Source: Flavobacteriaceae bacterium
GTDB lineage: Bacteria > Bacteroidota > Bacteroidia > Flavobacteriales > Weeksellaceae
Direction: 5' to 3'
Assembly (NCBI GenBank): GCA_031273305.1
Contig: JAISSC010000228.1
Span: 1-8,683, forward strand
DNA: 8,683 bases
Every line of letters starts with the position of its first letter. The stretch's first letter is position 1. Position numbers and translations under genes: made by a program. Below the pieces are notes generated by a model. The model did no database searches, was not told where the DNA came from, and worked only from the letters and a program-made list of their open reading frames with translations. This document shows positions 6,753-8,683 of this stretch, piece after piece.

Positions 6753-7907
6753 ATGAAACATTTTTTTATATTGATCAGCCTGATTGCTACATACAGCTAT
6801 GCACAGGTTGGCATTGGAACGGATAACCCTGACAAATCATCAGTGTTAGACATAGTCTCAACGAATAAAGGGATTTTGGTTCCGAGAGTAGAGCTTACTT
6901 CCACAACAATGGATTTGGATCAGGATGGCAGTAGACAAGCAGTCGGGTTATTAGTTTATAACATAGGAACTGCTTTACTTAAAGGGTTTTATTTCTGGAA
7001 TGGGGCAGAGTGGCGACATCTGGATAATACAACAGCTATTCCTCCGGAAATCGGGGGGCTTTTGTGCGAGGAAGCCTCTATAGAACCTCAGGTGTTTACT
7101 AAAGGGACGTTTTACAGAGGAACCATGAAAGTGCCGTATTACGGAGGTAATGGCGGAGAATATTCTATGGGAACATGGCTTGACTCTTCGTTTAATACAG
7201 GACTCAAAGCTCGTTTAAAACCCGGTTGGCTAGAATACGGATCCGGGTATCTTGTTTATGACGTAGAGGGAACCCCGAGTTATGATTCTCCGAGAGGAGC
7301 TTACTTTTATTTAAGTTTTGGTACCACAAAGGTTAAAACCTGTATTGCTCTGGTAGGGGAAGAAGTATATGCAGATATAAAACCAAGAGCCTCTTTAGGT
7401 CCGCTTCAATATACCACAGACAATAATGTACAGGGATACCATAGAGCAATAACAAGTCCGGATGGGAAATTTTCAGTTCGGGTTTTTGTTCCTTCGGGTA
7501 CAGAGTTATCGAATTCAGATATTCAAATTAAGAGTAATACAGGACCTGTCACTCTTATGTGGAATGCAGCAGTTGCCTGGACAGGAGCTTCTAAAGGTAC
7601 CGGAAGTAATGAACTTCTGCTGCCGGCATCAGGCATGTGGTATGGAACTTCAAATGAAACCGGAGCAAATATTAAGGCTGTTGCTGTCACCGATGATAAA
7701 AATGCGGCATGGGGAGACCGGGATGTTTATTTTGTCGCTCCGGAACAAAGACAATATATCTGGACAACTACGGATGTAACAGATAAAACCTTATACGTTT
7801 GTACTTTTATGATGGGAGCACCTACACCCAACATTACGGCTTCTCTTGCGACAGCGATGAATACCAAAGTATATCTACATATACAACAGATCAGAGCTAA
7901 TGAATAG
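6753..7907 (+). CDS. Secreted or cell-surface protein of unknown function with the Bacteroidota VGIGT-type N-terminus
   Basis: This is a 384-residue protein. Residues 1-17 are a signal peptide (HFFILISLIATYSYA, cleavage likely before Gln18). Residues 18-92 follow a pattern I recognise from many Bacteroidota exported proteins: VGIGTDNPDKSSVLDI, STNKGILVPRV, GLLVYN, then GFYFWNGAEWRHL. The same pattern occurs at the start of some fibre-like proteins. The remainder (about 100-384) is rich in Gly, Thr, Ser and aromatics, suggesting beta structure. It has only a few cysteines (Cys105, one in KTCIALVG and one in LYVCTFMM) and no catalytic motif I can name. It lacks a C-terminal type IX secretion sorting domain, and there is no membrane anchor beyond the signal. 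The chosen ATG gives the signal peptide directly. The neighbours (gcvP, trp) give no functional hint. Its role is unknown. Confidence 0.85.
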   Translation: MKHFFILISLIATYSYAQVGIGTDNPDKSSVLDIVSTNKGILVPRVELTSTTMDLDQDGSRQAVGLLVYNIGTALLKGFYFWNGAEWRHLDNTTAIPPEIGGLLCEEASIEPQVFTKGTFYRGTMKVPYYGGNGGEYSMGTWLDSSFNTGLKARLKPGWLEYGSGYLVYDVEGTPSYDSPRGAYFYLSFGTTKVKTCIALVGEEVYADIKPRASLGPLQYTTDNNVQGYHRAITSPDGKFSVRVFVPSGTELSNSDIQIKSNTGPVTLMWNAAVAWTGASKGTGSNELLLPASGMWYGTSNETGANIKAVAVTDDKNAAWGDRDVYFVAPEQRQYIWTTTDVTDKTLYVCTFMMGAPTPNITASLATAMNTKVYLHIQQIRANE

Positions 7908-7957
7908 ATGCAGAAGATAAATTTATTAGAGAAAATTTTAAAAAAGACTGCAAAATA

Positions 7958-7988
7958 TTTGTGTTTTTAAAAATAATTTCTAATTTTG
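7958..7988 (+). promoter_or_regulatory. Promoter of the trp leader and operon
   Basis: TTTG at 7958-7961, a 19-base spacer, and TAATTTTG at 7981-7988 match the Bacteroidota consensus (-33 TTTG, -7 TAnnTTTG) in both boxes and in spacing. This is the best promoter in the window. Transcription should begin at about 7991-7994, essentially at the leader-peptide ATG (7994). Confidence 0.8.
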
Positions 7989-7993
7989 CTCAG

Positions 7994-8050
7994 ATGAAAA
8001 CAATAGTAAATATATCTTGGTGGTGGAACTCTCAACTTCGGAAGTCGTGA
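7994..8050 (+). CDS. trpL: trp operon leader peptide
   Basis: An 18-codon ORF encoding MKTIVNISWWWNSQLRKS with TGA stop at 8048-8050. Three consecutive TGG codons occupy 8018-8026, and Trp is otherwise a rare residue. The ORF lies between a consensus promoter and a terminator in front of trpB, so it senses charged tRNA-Trp through ribosome stalling. The predicted transcription start leaves only a few bases, or none, before the ATG. Codons 5-9 lie in the 5' strand of the long stem and the stop codon is in the 3' strand of the inner hairpin, so translation directly decides the fold. The gene symbol is by functional analogy with the enterobacterial leader. Confidence 0.85.
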   Translation: MKTIVNISWWWNSQLRKS

Positions 8051-8066
8051 GCCAACGGATATATTT
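8008..8066 (+). promoter_or_regulatory. Early (1:2-type) stem-loop of the trp attenuator
   Basis: AAATATATC (8008-8016) pairs perfectly with GATATATTT (8058-8066), and TTGG (8017-8020) with CCAA (8052-8055), leaving CG (8056-8057) bulged. Inside, CTCA/TGAG (8031-8034 with 8048-8051) and ACTT/AAGT (8035-8038 with 8042-8045) form a second hairpin with loop CGG and another bulged CG (8046-8047). The first Trp codon is in the outer stem. This structure would pause polymerase and hold the antiterminator strand. Confidence 0.7.
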
Positions 8067-8082
8067 ATAGAAAGTATAAATT

Positions 8083-8115
8083 AAAAGCCTACCGCACTCA
8101 CGGTAGGCTTTTTTT
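8083..8115 (+). terminator. Intrinsic terminator of the trp attenuator
   Basis: AAAAGCCTACCG (8083-8094) and CGGTAGGCTTTT (8101-8112) form a perfect 12-bp stem with the loop CACTCA. A run of seven T ends at 8115. It is the strongest terminator in the window and lies 42 bases before the trpB start. Confidence 0.92.
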
Positions 8116-8157
8116 ATGTTAGAAGTTAAAAAATATTGAACATATAAAAGAATAACG

Positions 8158-8683
8158 ATGCAAAAATATAATGTAGATCAAAACGGGTTTTACGGAGAGT
8201 TTGGAGGAGCTTATATTCCTGAAATTTTATATGATAATGTAGAGAATCTAAAGAACAGCTATCTGGAAATTTTAGAAGACCCGCAGTTCCAAAAAGAATA
8301 TCATGACCTATTGAGGGATTATGTAGGGCGTCCTTCTCCTCTTTATCCGGCAAAAAGACTTTCAATAAAATACGGATGTAAGGTATATTTAAAACGAGAA
8401 GACTTAAACCATACGGGTGCTCATAAGATAAACAATACCATTGGTCAGATCTTACTGGCACGGAGGATGGGAAAAACACGTATCATTGCAGAAACAGGAG
8501 CCGGACAACACGGGGTAGCTGCCGCTACGGTTTGTGCCCTTATGGATATGGAATGTATTGTATACATGGGAGCAACCGATGTGGAAAGACAGAAACTGAA
8601 CGTGGAAAAAATGAAGATGCTGGGGGCAAAAGTAGTTCCGGTGACCAGTGGAAATATGACGCTTAAAGATGCCACCAATGAGG
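8158..8683 (+). CDS. trpB: Tryptophan synthase beta chain, N-terminal part (runs off the window)
   Basis: The first 175 codons are present. TrpB condenses indole, channelled from TrpA, with serine using pyridoxal phosphate to make tryptophan, in a cytoplasmic alpha2-beta2 complex. The family hallmarks are all seen: GFYGEFGGAYIPE at 10-22, GRPSPLYPAKRLS, KREDLNHTGAHKINN with the Schiff-base Lys90, and AETGAGQHGVAAAT with the catalytic Glu112. MGATDVERQKLNVEKMKMLGA follows. It starts at the ATG at 8158, whose product begins in the usual register for TrpB; there is no clear Shine-Dalgarno. It is the first structural gene after the Trp attenuator. In some Bacteroidota trpB heads the trp operon, so further trp genes are expected beyond the window. 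This expectation is inference. Confidence 0.97.
   Translation, partial: MQKYNVDQNGFYGEFGGAYIPEILYDNVENLKNSYLEILEDPQFQKEYHDLLRDYVGRPSPLYPAKRLSIKYGCKVYLKREDLNHTGAHKINNTIGQILLARRMGKTRIIAETGAGQHGVAAATVCALMDMECIVYMGATDVERQKLNVEKMKMLGAKVVPVTSGNMTLKDATNE

Larger units (their letters stand above)
7992..8115 (+). ncRNA. Tryptophan operon attenuator leader RNA
   Basis: This is the transcribed leader upstream of trpB. It has a short ORF with three adjacent Trp codons, a pause-type structure in which 8008-8020 pairs with 8052-8066 around an inner hairpin (8031-8051), a competing pairing of 8046-8058 with 8092-8102, and an intrinsic terminator (8083-8115). The logic is ribosome-mediated attenuation. With plentiful Trp-tRNA the ribosome finishes the peptide and the terminator forms. 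When it stalls on the Trp codons it covers the 5' strand of the early hairpin, freeing 8046-8058 to pair with the terminator loop and 5' arm. It may belong to the described Bacteroid-trp RNA motif; I recall that name and could not check it. Confidence 0.85.

Noticed and set aside
6526..6756. Open frame of 76 codons overlapping the start of the secreted-protein gene by four bases (ATGA)
   Set aside because: Its product is a low-complexity run of Ile, Phe, Leu and Tyr from AT-rich intergenic DNA, with no recognisable family and no good promoter. The ATGA overlap is suggestive of coupling but not enough.
7800..7907. Type IX secretion C-terminal sorting domain on the secreted protein
   Set aside because: The last residues (NTKVYLHIQQIRANE) lack the usual signature of such domains, so export beyond Sec cannot be claimed.
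7992..8115. T-box or TRAP-type regulation of trp
   Set aside because: There is no T-box bulge sequence and no series of GAG/UAG triplets. The WWW leader ORF explains the region better.
8126..8678. Leftward open frames opposite trpB
   Set aside because: They lie antisense to an unambiguous trpB reading frame and their products have no recognisable features.

Overview
The window looks like chromosomal DNA of an AT-rich Bacteroidota, probably Flavobacteriia. The grounds are the TAnnTTTG-type -7 promoter boxes, the absence of clear Shine-Dalgarno sequences, an outer-membrane beta-barrel protein with an N-terminal carboxypeptidase-regulatory-like domain, and a secreted protein opening with the 'VGIGT..P..S.VLDI.ST.KGIL.PR' motif common in this phylum. 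I cannot fix the genus from sequence alone.

Left part (1-3142): a receptor cluster. The window opens inside a leftward TonB-receptor-like gene of which only the first 61 codons are present. It is divergent from a small XRE-type regulator (322-696). A complete leftward paralogue (767-3142) follows and converges on the regulator. The two receptor genes share their 5' ends with 5 differences in 185 bases, and also share the promoter region. The cluster therefore appears to have arisen by duplication of a [receptor / divergent XRE regulator] unit. Upstream of the second receptor only a roughly 30-base scrap of an XRE gene seems to remain.

Middle (3143-6345): a non-coding 246-bp block (3212-3457) with 13-bp perfect terminal inverted repeats and nested GC-rich palindromes abuts the XRE scrap. 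It looks like a small non-autonomous mobile or REP-type element. It is followed by a complete leftward gcvP, the glycine dehydrogenase (P-protein) of the glycine cleavage system, with a recognisable promoter at 6376-6404.

Right part (6346-8683): a 407-base AT-rich spacer precedes a rightward gene for a secreted protein of unknown function (6753-7907). After it comes a compact tryptophan attenuator: a consensus promoter (TTTG-N19-TAATTTTG), an 18-codon leader peptide with three consecutive Trp codons, a pause-type stem-loop, a predicted antiterminator pairing and a strong intrinsic terminator (8083-8115). The start of trpB (8158 to the window end) follows, so trpB appears to be the first structural gene of a trp operon controlled by ribosome-mediated attenuation. 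The most interesting items are this attenuator, with a nearly leaderless leader-peptide ORF, and the duplicated receptor/regulator unit with an element inserted at its decayed end.
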